A DNA stretch of 64,000 nt, taken from assembly GCA_028279595.1 (NCBI GenBank), contig JANQNK010000020.1:248001-312000 (forward strand), read 5' to 3'. Below, in pieces: positions 25,826-34,306 of the stretch. The notes below the pieces were generated by a model, which was not told the origin of the DNA, ran no database searches, and worked only from the letters and a program-made list of their open reading frames with translations. The position numbers were made by a program, and so were the translations under genes. Positions within the stretch are counted from its first letter, which is position 1. Every line of letters begins with the position of its first letter. This DNA is from Thermoplasmatota archaeon (GTDB lineage: Archaea; Thermoplasmatota; JAKEGO01).

Positions 25826-28800
25826 CTATTGTTTCTCCTTCCTTTCGGGATCCTCTTTCTCCTGCTTCTCGACACCCTCTTCCCATTCGGGTGTGGGGGC
25901 ACCCTCGTCCCCGGGTCCTGCAGGGGTCTCGCCGGGATCATCGCCGTCCGCCTTCGAACCCTCCCATTCCGGCGTTGCCTCGGGATCGTCGGAATCGTCC
26001 TCTGCGGAAACCTCATCCTGTTCGTCGCCGTCGTCCTCCCATTCAGGGGAGTCGACCGACTTCGATTCGTCCCGCAGGCCGTCGAGGTCCTCCTTCCTCT
26101 CGGGTCCCGGCCTCGCTCCGGGGACGGCCTTTTCATCCTTGTCCGGAGCCCTCATCGATCCATAGCGCTCGACGTGTCCGGCGTCCTCGAAGTCCTTGAT
26201 GTCGGGTCCCTCGTCCGGTTTCCGCGGCACGCCCATGGGGAAGTCGGGGCCTACATCGTCGGGTTCGCTGCCCGGGATCGGCGGTAACGGCTTGAGGCCC
26301 TTTCCGTCGTCCTCGACCTCGTCTTCGCTGTCCCCGTCCTTGGTCTTTTCCCACGCATCGTCCTGCGATCCCTTCGGCAGCAGCGCGCCGCACTCGGGAC
26401 AGCGATGGGATACGTTGTCCTCGACCTCGGACCTGCAGCGCGGACAGGTGACCTTGTTCGCCCTTGCCCTGATCTTCTTGAAGGCGCTCTTGTGCCTGAT
26501 GTAGACCACTGCAAGGAATATCACGACGATCACGAGGACCGCTATCATCAGGAACGGAACGAGGGAGCTCTCGTCCTTCTCCCCCTGCAGCTCGAGGGGA
26601 GCGAAGATCGTCAGATGAGTGACGTTCGCCCAGACGAAGTCGTTCTCGATGTCGACGCCGGTAAGACCCGCGATACGCCAATCCTCGTCCTCGGCATCCC
26701 AGTAGAACATGCGCAGTTTCTTTGCGCTGACACCGGAGGGAAGGTCGCCGTAATGCACCTCTATACTGACCCACGAGACGTTCGCATCGGGATCGTCGAT
26801 CTCGATGGTGAAGTAGAGTCCTATGTCGGTCCTATCACCGCCTGACGGGTCTGCGGTGGGGCCTACGTCCAACTCACCCGGGCCCTGGATGGATGCCCAG
26901 ACCACAATGTATCCATCCGTGAACGAGCTGTTGATCATGAGGATGCGGTCCCGCGTCACGACCGTCGCTGTGAGCGGTAATAACTCACTCCCTTTGGACC
27001 CGTTGTTGATACCGTCAGTTGCCACGATCCAGTAGTTGACCCCGGGCGGGACCACGGCATAGCCAGGAATGACGGCAGAGTAGGTGCCTGACAAGTGGTC
27101 CCCAGAGGTCCGATCCATTTCGATGCCAGCGAAACTGAACGGGTATCTCGGGTCCTCGTAGCGAAGCTCGACATATTGAACGAACCGATCATCGCCCACT
27201 ACCGCCGAAATCGTCAACGGTTCGCCGTGCGTCCAGTTGACCTCGGGGACATGGCTGATCCACGGCGCATCGGTGTCGTCCGGAGTAAGGACGTCCACCT
27301 CGTACGGGTCGCCCACCGGGTCAGTGACCGAGTTGCGACCGTCCGAGGCGATCATGTAGTAGGAGAAGTCGTCGGAGACATCCGAAGCAGGGATCGTCGC
27401 TTTGAAGAGGATCCCTCCGTACATTGGCAGTGTCTTCCATGATGAGCCCTTCCCGTAATAGAGCGTGACATTGTCGATCCCGATGTCGTCATACACATAT
27501 ACCGTGATGTTCACATCCACACCGGCCTCCGCCGATGTCACTGGTTCGTGGACGATGGCTGGGGGATTCCTGTCGACGGCCGAGAGGTCGATTGTGAAGT
27601 TCCTCTTCTCGGACGGTACCTCGAACCTGCCATCGCCGATCTCCACCCACCATTGGTAGGTGATGTTCTCAGTGAGATTGTATATGAATGTTGCCGATGA
27701 GTTGTGCTGGTGGACCTGCCAGACCTCGGTGCCGTTGTGATAGAGGAGCAGGCGGTTGCTGTAGGCGTCTCCGTCGGGATCGTAGGACTGCCACGCGAAC
27801 AGGACGGTGGTCGAATTGATGACAGCGTCGTCGGGCGGTGTCAACAGATCCACGGTCGGCGGATGGGGAAGGTCGGAGTTGTTCAGGGTGACGAGGGTAC
27901 CGAGGCTGTATCCATCGACGGACTGGTCGCTTGGAAGGAACCATACGTACAGTGTGCCACTGAACTCGGGGACGTCGTTGAGCGAATCCCAGACGAAGGT
28001 GTAATTCACCCCGGTTGCGTCAACCGGTAGGTCGTCGGTGTCATTCAGGATGGTACAGGGTCCGTATGTACTGTTATCGATGTGCCAACCGACGTAGACC
28101 GAAACCGGGTCCCAGTTCGCGTCCGCAATGGTCACGTTGAACCAGACCAGTCCCATGTCGACGTTCTTGTCGATGAGCTCGATCGTCGGCTGTTGCGCCA
28201 GTAACATGAAGGATATCCTCAATACCGGACCGGGACCCACGGTTTGTTTGACCTGTTCGCTTGCCCTATCCTTGACCGAGACGTTGTAGGTCTGGTTGTG
28301 AGTACCAGTGATGTTGTGAACGACGCCGGGCATGATGATCCATGGGCTCTTGCCCTTCGTGTCCGTCCGGGCTCCAGTTCCGCCATATCCGGGGGATGCA
28401 TGCATTACGGTATCGGATATCGTGTTCAGGACCTCGATCTCGGCGTCGCCGACCGGATTGGATGCAAGGGTGTCGTCGGTCACCATGACCTGGAAGTACA
28501 TCATCTCAGTGATCCAGCTGTAGTCGTGAATTGTCGCCCAATCCCAGGTCGAGTTGTATGTAAGCAGGTAGGAGCCCGACAGGTCCAACCTACCAAAGGA
28601 AACGTTGAAACCGGTGCCCATTGAATCCCTCAACGCGAAGTAATCGTCAATGCTCGAGTGCTCGATCCAGAAGGTGGTGTCCATCAGTTCGATGTCCTCG
28701 ATGATAGAATCCGAGATATCGATGTCGCTCTCATGGGCCTGTAGCTCGCACCACGCCATACTCAGTGAGGCGCCTTCGATATCGATGCCTTCGGAACCCA

Positions 28801-31249
28801 CTATCAGGATGTTGATGTCGGTCGCGTTCATGATTGCGAGGTTCGAGCTGTTTATCAGTGCAAGGTATCCATGCTCGCTGGCATCGATGTCATCGGTAGC
28901 GTTCATGTAATATCCGATGGAGCCTCCGTTCACTGTCACCGTCTCGTTGAAGTCGAGGGTGGTCATGTCGATGCTCTCTCCGTCCATCCACAGGTTGCCG
29001 ATGTCCGAATCCCTCATGACCAGCGTACCGAAGCTAACCTTGAGGTCGTCGGAAAGCACAGAACCTGTTATCTCGAGGGTTGAATCTCCCAACCAGGCAT
29101 CCCCCTCCAGACCGGAGTCGATGACCACGACATGGCTCGAGAAGTAGACCTGGGCCGAGTTGAACCCTCCCGTCATGTTCGAATCCTCTATCGTCAGGTT
29201 CGAGAACACGACCATGAAGCCACTTGGAACATCGACGAAATTGCAGCCTTCGACCATCACGTCCGCGAATGTCAGGTTGTACTGGCTCCCCCCTCGGAAA
29301 CTTACATCATCGAAGTTAGCCGACCCGGTTATGTCGAACCCATCCGTGTTGCGTATCTCACCGCCCGTCCAATTGACGTGGCCGCCCACTGACAGGTCCG
29401 CGCCGATCAACGACGTATCCATGAACTCGGCCGTCCCCGTGATATCGAGATCGCCCTCGATATCGATCATGTACAGCGATGCCGATCCCGGAATCGACAC
29501 CGAGTCGAACACTCCGATTGTCGAATTGCTCACGGATGAAACGGAATCGATCACCATCCGCTCGTTCTCGACCCATTCTACGTGGATGCCGTCCTCCATC
29601 AGCTCGAGGAGTTCGATCCGTGTGTTGATGGACCCGTTGAGGGTCAGGGCTTTCGATATGGTGCCCCCGTCATAGGTCCCGTTGAGAACGTGTATGGTAT
29701 CTCCTTCGGCCGCGTTGTCGTGCCCCTTCATCACGGTGTCGTAGGGGTGATCCATCGAACCGTTCATGCTCCCGTTCGCGTCGTCGTCGACGTAGATGTC
29801 CATCGCGTACGGTCTTGTGAACGTCTCCTGGCGGCTCAACTGCATGTTCAGGTCCCTCATCTCCGACCAAGGTCCGAGGGTCATGCCTGCGTCGATGTCG
29901 TGGAGCGTCATTCCCCCCATGCTCCGCGTCATGTACTTGACGATGACACCTCCGATGATACCTGTCGACCGCGTCTTGTCGTCGGTCCCGTTGTAGACCT
30001 CGGTGGAATATATCTTGGAACCATCCTCGATAACGACACCGTCGACCCCCTCGATGGGTCCTTCCGAGTTCTTCGCATAGAGCCAGAGGTAATTGTACAT
30101 CGTGAACGTCGATGTCGAGTCCACCGAGTGATTGTTATGTGTGAGATTGTAGGAGTTAACCTCCGACGAGTCGATGAGCTCCATGTCCATCTCGGTGACA
30201 TCAATGGTGGAGTTCGTTATGTTGCCCCATGAGGCTTCGTAGCCGATCCCGTCCTCCGATTCGTTCAGGCCGATATCGTAGATGTCGGAGCTCGAGTTCC
30301 GGAAGTAGATCGACGCGAAGGTTCCGTCGCACCTGTAGAAGGTCGTGTCCATAATGGTCAATGTCGCCATGTAGGTCTCCATGTGTCTCTGTACCGAGTC
30401 AACGAGCGAGCTGTTCACGATATCGACGGTACCCTCGGAGACGGTGATCCCGTCGGTGGCCCCTTCTATCGTGACGTTGTCAATGGTCACGTCAAAGCCT
30501 TCCGTGATCGGTATCCCGTCGGTGCAGTCCTGTATCAACGAGTCCTCTATGGTGACGTTGATGTTGTCCTTCAGCATGATGCCGTTGGAGGCCGAGTAGA
30601 TCTGTGCCCTCCTGACGATCGTGTCGTTGGTCTCCTTTGCGAGGTCGATCCCGTAGGTGCTCCCCGTGACCATCACGTCCTCGATGGTGACATCCTCGGA
30701 CTCGTAGATGTACATACTGAACAGGGACACACCGAGGACGCTCGAGTTCCTAACTGTCACGTTGGTAGAGCCTTTCACGGAAACGCCGCGCACACCGTTC
30801 GTGATGTCGATCTTGTTCATCAGCGCGGTCTCGGCACCGGTGATGTCGATCGCAGTCTGGGTTATCGTGGGGAACTCCAGGTCCCTGAGCCTGATGTCGG
30901 GGGCCGTGCAAAGGATGCCGAAATCGCCGTCCTGGACCGATATGTGGCTGATGGTCGCGTTGGCGCTGACGTCGAACACGGTCCCGACAACCTCGACCGC
31001 GGTCTCGGTGGTTCCGTTCCCGTAGATCGTGACCGATTTGTTGACGATCACATTCTCATGGTAGTTCCCGGCGAACACGTAGATCCAATCGCCATCGGTC
31101 GCGTTGTCGATAGCGCCCTGGATGTTGTCGTAGTCCGCCTTCGCCCAATCGTCGTCGACGATTATGACGTCGCCGCTGCCGACAGCGGCTACGGCTAAAA
31201 GCATGCTCGATAGGCACAGGAGTGCTAGAAATCCCCTCAACATGTGCAT
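25826..31249 (-). CDS. 1807-residue beta-helix surface protein with cytoplasmic zinc ribbon
   Basis: Large single-pass membrane protein, mostly outside the cell. A signal peptide (about 1-25) is followed by NosD/CASH-type parallel beta-helix repeats: the first set opens with VIIVDDDWAKADYDNIQGAI, the second, near residue 490, with DIYVDDDANGSMNGSMDHPYD. Ig or fibronectin-like domains fill about 1050-1540. A transmembrane helix lies at about 1555-1580, then a zinc ribbon (CPRC and CPEC, about 1598-1628) and an acidic low-complexity tail to 1807 on the cytoplasmic side. ATG at 31249 or 31243; TATA at 31277-31284. Its many N-x-S/T sites suggest glycosylation. Carbohydrate binding is the usual role of such helices, but no catalytic residue set is evident. 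Confidence 0.82.
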   Translation of the reverse strand: MHMLRGFLALLCLSSMLLAVAAVGSGDVIIVDDDWAKADYDNIQGAIDNATDGDWIYVFAGNYHENVIVNKSVTIYGNGTTETAVEVVGTVFDVSANATISHISVQDGDFGILCTAPDIRLRDLEFPTITQTAIDITGAETALMNKIDITNGVRGVSVKGSTNVTVRNSSVLGVSLFSMYIYESEDVTIEDVMVTGSTYGIDLAKETNDTIVRRAQIYSASNGIMLKDNINVTIEDSLIQDCTDGIPITEGFDVTIDNVTIEGATDGITVSEGTVDIVNSSLVDSVQRHMETYMATLTIMDTTFYRCDGTFASIYFRNSSSDIYDIGLNESEDGIGYEASWGNITNSTIDVTEMDMELIDSSEVNSYNLTHNNHSVDSTSTFTMYNYLWLYAKNSEGPIEGVDGVVIEDGSKIYSTEVYNGTDDKTRSTGIIGGVIVKYMTRSMGGMTLHDIDAGMTLGPWSEMRDLNMQLSRQETFTRPYAMDIYVDDDANGSMNGSMDHPYDTVMKGHDNAAEGDTIHVLNGTYDGGTISKALTLNGSINTRIELLELMEDGIHVEWVENERMVIDSVSSVSNSTIGVFDSVSIPGSASLYMIDIEGDLDITGTAEFMDTSLIGADLSVGGHVNWTGGEIRNTDGFDITGSANFDDVSFRGGSQYNLTFADVMVEGCNFVDVPSGFMVVFSNLTIEDSNMTGGFNSAQVYFSSHVVVIDSGLEGDAWLGDSTLEITGSVLSDDLKVSFGTLVMRDSDIGNLWMDGESIDMTTLDFNETVTVNGGSIGYYMNATDDIDASEHGYLALINSSNLAIMNATDINILIVGSEGIDIEGASLSMAWCELQAHESDIDISDSIIEDIELMDTTFWIEHSSIDDYFALRDSMGTGFNVSFGRLDLSGSYLLTYNSTWDWATIHDYSWITEMMYFQVMVTDDTLASNPVGDAEIEVLNTISDTVMHASPGYGGTGARTDTKGKSPWIIMPGVVHNITGTHNQTYNVSVKDRASEQVKQTVGPGPVLRISFMLLAQQPTIELIDKNVDMGLVWFNVTIADANWDPVSVYVGWHIDNSTYGPCTILNDTDDLPVDATGVNYTFVWDSLNDVPEFSGTLYVWFLPSDQSVDGYSLGTLVTLNNSDLPHPPTVDLLTPPDDAVINSTTVLFAWQSYDPDGDAYSNRLLLYHNGTEVWQVHQHNSSATFIYNLTENITYQWWVEIGDGRFEVPSEKRNFTIDLSAVDRNPPAIVHEPVTSAEAGVDVNITVYVYDDIGIDNVTLYYGKGSSWKTLPMYGGILFKATIPASDVSDDFSYYMIASDGRNSVTDPVGDPYEVDVLTPDDTDAPWISHVPEVNWTHGEPLTISAVVGDDRFVQYVELRYEDPRYPFSFAGIEMDRTSGDHLSGTYSAVIPGYAVVPPGVNYWIVATDGINNGSKGSELLPLTATVVTRDRILMINSSFTDGYIVVWASIQGPGELDVGPTADPSGGDRTDIGLYFTIEIDDPDANVSWVSIEVHYGDLPSGVSAKKLRMFYWDAEDEDWRIAGLTGVDIENDFVWANVTHLTIFAPLELQGEKDESSLVPFLMIAVLVIVVIFLAVVYIRHKSAFKKIRARANKVTCPRCRSEVEDNVSHRCPECGALLPKGSQDDAWEKTKDGDSEDEVEDDGKGLKPLPPIPGSEPDDVGPDFPMGVPRKPDEGPDIKDFEDAGHVERYGSMRAPDKDEKAVPGARPGPERKEDLDGLRDESKSVDSPEWEDDGDEQDEVSAEDDSDDPEATPEWEGSKADGDDPGETPAGPGDEGAPTPEWEEGVEKQEKEDPERKEKQ

Positions 31250-31276
31250 CGCCAGTGTTCAATCGCCACTGTTTCA

Positions 31277-31284
31277 TTTATAGG
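31277..31284 (-). promoter_or_regulatory. TATA box for the giant surface protein gene
   Basis: CCTATAAA on the minus strand lies about 30 bases before the ATG at 31249, predicting a leader of only a few bases. Confidence 0.5.
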
Positions 31285-31413
31285 TTTGCATATAGGCCTT
31301 AGCGGTCAGGTCGTAACGCGTTTCCATGCTGAGTGGAGGTCAGCCATATCCCGCGAAACATTTTCCACGATAGGTTTAATTATAACTCACCGTATCGGCG
31401 ACCGGTGACACAG

Positions 31414-32553
31414 ATGGACATGAGTTCCTACCTCAGTGAGTACGATAACGAGAACATCACGATAGGCGCCATCGCCTCCCACTCTGCCCTGGACGTCTTC
31501 GACGGCGCGGTCGAGGAGGGCTTCAAGACCCTGGCCATCTGCCAGGCGGGCCGTGAGAGGACCTACACGGAGTTCTTCAAGGGCTACAGGCGAGATGGTG
31601 AGATGTACCGCGGCATGGTCGACGACTCGATCGTCCTCGACAAGTTCAAGGATGTCATGGGGCAGGAGATGCAGGTCGATCTGAGGTCGAGGAGCACGGT
31701 CATGATCCCGAACCGCTCGTTCTCATCGTACGTCGATATCGAGGACATCGAGGAGCGGTTCCATGTGCCGATGTTCGGTAGCAGGAACATGCTCCGGGTG
31801 GAGGAGCGCGGAGAGAAGCAGGACTACTACTGGCTCCTCGAGAAGGCCGGCCTCCCGTTCCCGGAGAAGGTGGCACCCGAGGACATCGACGAGCTGACGA
31901 TCATCAAGCTGCATCACGCGGTCAAGAAACTGGAGCGCGGTTTCTTCACGGCATCCTCGTACGAGGAGTACCAGCAGAAGTCCGAACTGCTGCTCAAGCA
32001 GGGCATCATAACACAGGAGGCCCTCGACGGCGCACGTGTCGAGCGATACGTGATAGGACCGGTCTTCAACCTGGATTTCTTCTACTCTCCGCTGGAATCG
32101 AGGGCGAACGCCATCGAGCTCATCGGCGTCGACTGGAGGTTCGAATCGTCCCTGGACGGCCACGTCAGGCTCCCTGCACCCCAGCAGATCTCCCTGAACG
32201 AGAAGCAGATCGTTCCTGAGTACACTGTGGTCGGACACAACAGCGCGACCATCCGGGAGAGTCTGCTGGAGAAGACCTTCCCGATGGCCGAGAAGTTCAT
32301 CGAGGCAGCGAGGGAGCACTACTACCCGGGAATGATCGGGCCGTTCTGCCTCCAGACCTGCATAGACAAGGACATGAACTATTACATCTACGACGTCGCT
32401 CCGAGGATCGGCGGCGGCACCAACGTTCACATGAGCGTCGGTCATCCCTACGGCAACGCGTTGTGGCGGAGACAGCTATCGACGGGCAGGCGCGTCGCAA
32501 TGGAAGTGAAGCGCGCGGCCGAGGAGGACAGGCTCTCCGAGATATGCACCTGA
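31414..32553 (+). CDS. purP: Formate-dependent AICAR formyltransferase (FAICAR synthetase) PurP
   Basis: ATP-grasp enzyme that formylates AICAR with free formate and ATP, the archaeal step replacing the folate-dependent PurH transformylase. The conserved opening (IGAIASHSALDVFDGAVEEG), FMIP-type loop SRSTVMIPNRSFSSYVDIE, CQAGRERTY and the ATP-grasp end FCLQTCIDKDMNYYIYDVAPR with RIGGGTNVHM match PurP. About 379 residues, slightly longer than many. The ORF track begins at 31333, but the ATG at 31414 follows GGTGA and comes about 35 bases after TTTAATTATAAC at 31375-31386. No other pur gene is near. Two PurP types exist in archaea and some paralogues are uncharacterised, so the enzyme call is good rather than absolute. 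Confidence 0.88.
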   Translation: MDMSSYLSEYDNENITIGAIASHSALDVFDGAVEEGFKTLAICQAGRERTYTEFFKGYRRDGEMYRGMVDDSIVLDKFKDVMGQEMQVDLRSRSTVMIPNRSFSSYVDIEDIEERFHVPMFGSRNMLRVEERGEKQDYYWLLEKAGLPFPEKVAPEDIDELTIIKLHHAVKKLERGFFTASSYEEYQQKSELLLKQGIITQEALDGARVERYVIGPVFNLDFFYSPLESRANAIELIGVDWRFESSLDGHVRLPAPQQISLNEKQIVPEYTVVGHNSATIRESLLEKTFPMAEKFIEAAREHYYPGMIGPFCLQTCIDKDMNYYIYDVAPRIGGGTNVHMSVGHPYGNALWRRQLSTGRRVAMEVKRAAEEDRLSEICT

Positions 32554-32562
32554 GGTGATCCC

Positions 32563-33135
32563 ATGTCGGATGATCGGGGACCAATAACAACGAGGACAGT
32601 GGTCCGAAGGACCATGCTGGTAGTGATTGCGCTCTTTATCCTGGTAGCGCCATCGATGCAGGTCGCAGCGACAAAGGAGACCCGCGACTGGAACGTCCAG
32701 GAAGGTTCATGCTCGTTCCACGGTCTCGGACACCCTTACACACTGGACCAATTCCGTGACTACGACGTCGTCGAGGTCTTTGTTAACGTATCTTACGGCG
32801 GTCCGATCGACGTCTACCTCATGAAGGCCCGCGAGTACAACAAGATGAAGGACGGCGAGGATTTCACAGCCGAGGTTTCGAAGCAGAACACCAATCGCAC
32901 CAGGTTCAGGTGGCAGAAGCACAGCGACATCCTGTACGTCATCGGCTTCGACAACATGGACAATGCCAAGGACAACGATGCTCAACCGTACACCACCGCC
33001 TACATCCATTTCTCCATCGAGATCGACGAAAGGCACCAGGACATGGAGCTCTGGGCGATCCAGCAGTGGGGAATACTGGCAGGTGCTATAATCATTGTAG
33101 CCACTGTTGTCTTCGTCAAGGTTAAGCTTCGTTGA
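32563..33135 (+). CDS. Single-pass GOLD-like membrane protein, unrecognised
   Basis: No confident family. The 190-residue protein has a signal peptide or first helix (about 17-37), an external beta-sandwich of about 120 residues, and a C-terminal helix (about 165-186) ending KVKLR. The order (signal, jellyroll-like domain with a final IHFSIEIDE strand, single helix) resembles GOLD/emp24-type architecture. A similar gene at 60211-60879 shares the same layout and a DIxYVIGFDNMDN/YSIVIDNLDNPSD-like strand. The gene begins ten bases after purP and probably shares its transcript. The link to purine synthesis may be positional only. Confidence 0.6.
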   Translation: MSDDRGPITTRTVVRRTMLVVIALFILVAPSMQVAATKETRDWNVQEGSCSFHGLGHPYTLDQFRDYDVVEVFVNVSYGGPIDVYLMKAREYNKMKDGEDFTAEVSKQNTNRTRFRWQKHSDILYVIGFDNMDNAKDNDAQPYTTAYIHFSIEIDERHQDMELWAIQQWGILAGAIIIVATVVFVKVKLR

Positions 33136-33144
33136 ATTTCTTGT

Positions 33145-34305
33145 TCACTCGAACGACCGCCGGATGCTCTCGATCGCCGCATCGATGTTCTCCAGACTCG
33201 TAGCGTAAGAGAACCTCAGATATCCTTCACCGTAGGGTCCGAAGGATGTCCCCGGAAGGACCGCGACACCTGCGTTGTTGAGGAGATGGTCTGCCACCTC
33301 CTGCGAGGTCATGCCCGTGCCCTTGATGTTCGGGAACGCGTAGTATGCTCCCTTGGGGGCGAGGCAGCTGAATCCGGGTATGGAGTTCAATCCTTCCACC
33401 ACGCGGTCCCTCTTCTCCTTGTACCTCACCATCATCTCAGAGATGAACGCCTGATCTCCGGTGAGGGCCTCGACACCGGCCCACTGGGTGAACGTTGCTG
33501 TACACGACACGGCACTCACGAGGAAGTCCTGCAGTCGTGCCGCCAACGGTTTCGGGACTACCATGTAACCGAGGCGCCAGCCTGTCATCGCATAGTATTT
33601 CGAGAATCCGTCCAGGAGGACCGTCCGCTCGGCGCAGCCGTCCCTCGCCGTGGGCGAGAAGTGGTCGTCCTCGTATGTCATCTTCGAGTAGATCTCGTCG
33701 GACATCACCCAGACATCCCTTTCCTCGGCTATCTCCGCGATCTCGTCCATCTCCTTCCTGGTCATCACCGACCCGGTCGGGTTCTGGGGTGAGTTGACTA
33801 CGATCAGTTTCGTCTTCTCCGTAATACGTTCCTCGATGTCCGCCGGGTTCATCCTGAACTCGTTCTCCTCAAGCAACGGGATGCAGACCCCCTTGGCGCC
33901 GATGAACGAGACAATGGAACCGTATGCCGGATATCCCGGGTCCTGGTAGATGACCTCGTCCCCGGGGTCCACGATCCCTAGCATTCCGAAGAAGATGCCG
34001 GGTTTCAGTCCCGGAATTATGACGATCTGCTCGACGTCCGGCCTGTATCCGCGGGTCCTCTCGACCTCGTCCTGGAGTGCTTGCCTGAGTTCCAGGACTC
34101 CGACGGAAGGGACGTAGTGGGTCTTCTTCTTCTGGATCGCCCTGATGCCTGCCTGGGCTATGTTATCGGGTGTCTCGATGTCCGGCTCTCCGATCTCGAA
34201 GTGGAGTATCTCCCTGCCCTGTCGTTCCAGGGCCTGGGCCTTCGCCAGCACCTCGAACGCCGCTTCTCCGTAGATCCTTCCCGCTCCGTCGCTGAGCTCT
34301 ACCAT
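33145..34305 (-). CDS. Class I/II PLP-dependent aminotransferase
   Basis: Pyridoxal-phosphate aminotransferase of the aspartate/aromatic group. The 386 residues show FEIGEPDIETP at the start, the PLP-ring Tyr region YQDPGYPAYGS, NSPQNPTGSVM, DEIYSKMTY and DGFSKYYAMTGWRLGYMV, whose Lys (near 233) forms the Schiff base; FLRFSYATS-like YLRFSYAT near the end holds the carboxylate-binding Arg. The start at 34305 lies one base from the AOR stop upstream, so the two form an operon. Together they could transaminate an amino acid to a 2-oxo acid and oxidise the derived aldehyde. Aspartate, alanine and aromatic specificity cannot be told apart here. Confidence 0.88.
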   Translation of the reverse strand: MVELSDGAGRIYGEAAFEVLAKAQALERQGREILHFEIGEPDIETPDNIAQAGIRAIQKKKTHYVPSVGVLELRQALQDEVERTRGYRPDVEQIVIIPGLKPGIFFGMLGIVDPGDEVIYQDPGYPAYGSIVSFIGAKGVCIPLLEENEFRMNPADIEERITEKTKLIVVNSPQNPTGSVMTRKEMDEIAEIAEERDVWVMSDEIYSKMTYEDDHFSPTARDGCAERTVLLDGFSKYYAMTGWRLGYMVVPKPLAARLQDFLVSAVSCTATFTQWAGVEALTGDQAFISEMMVRYKEKRDRVVEGLNSIPGFSCLAPKGAYYAFPNIKGTGMTSQEVADHLLNNAGVAVLPGTSFGPYGEGYLRFSYATSLENIDAAIESIRRSFE

Positions 34306-34306
34306 C

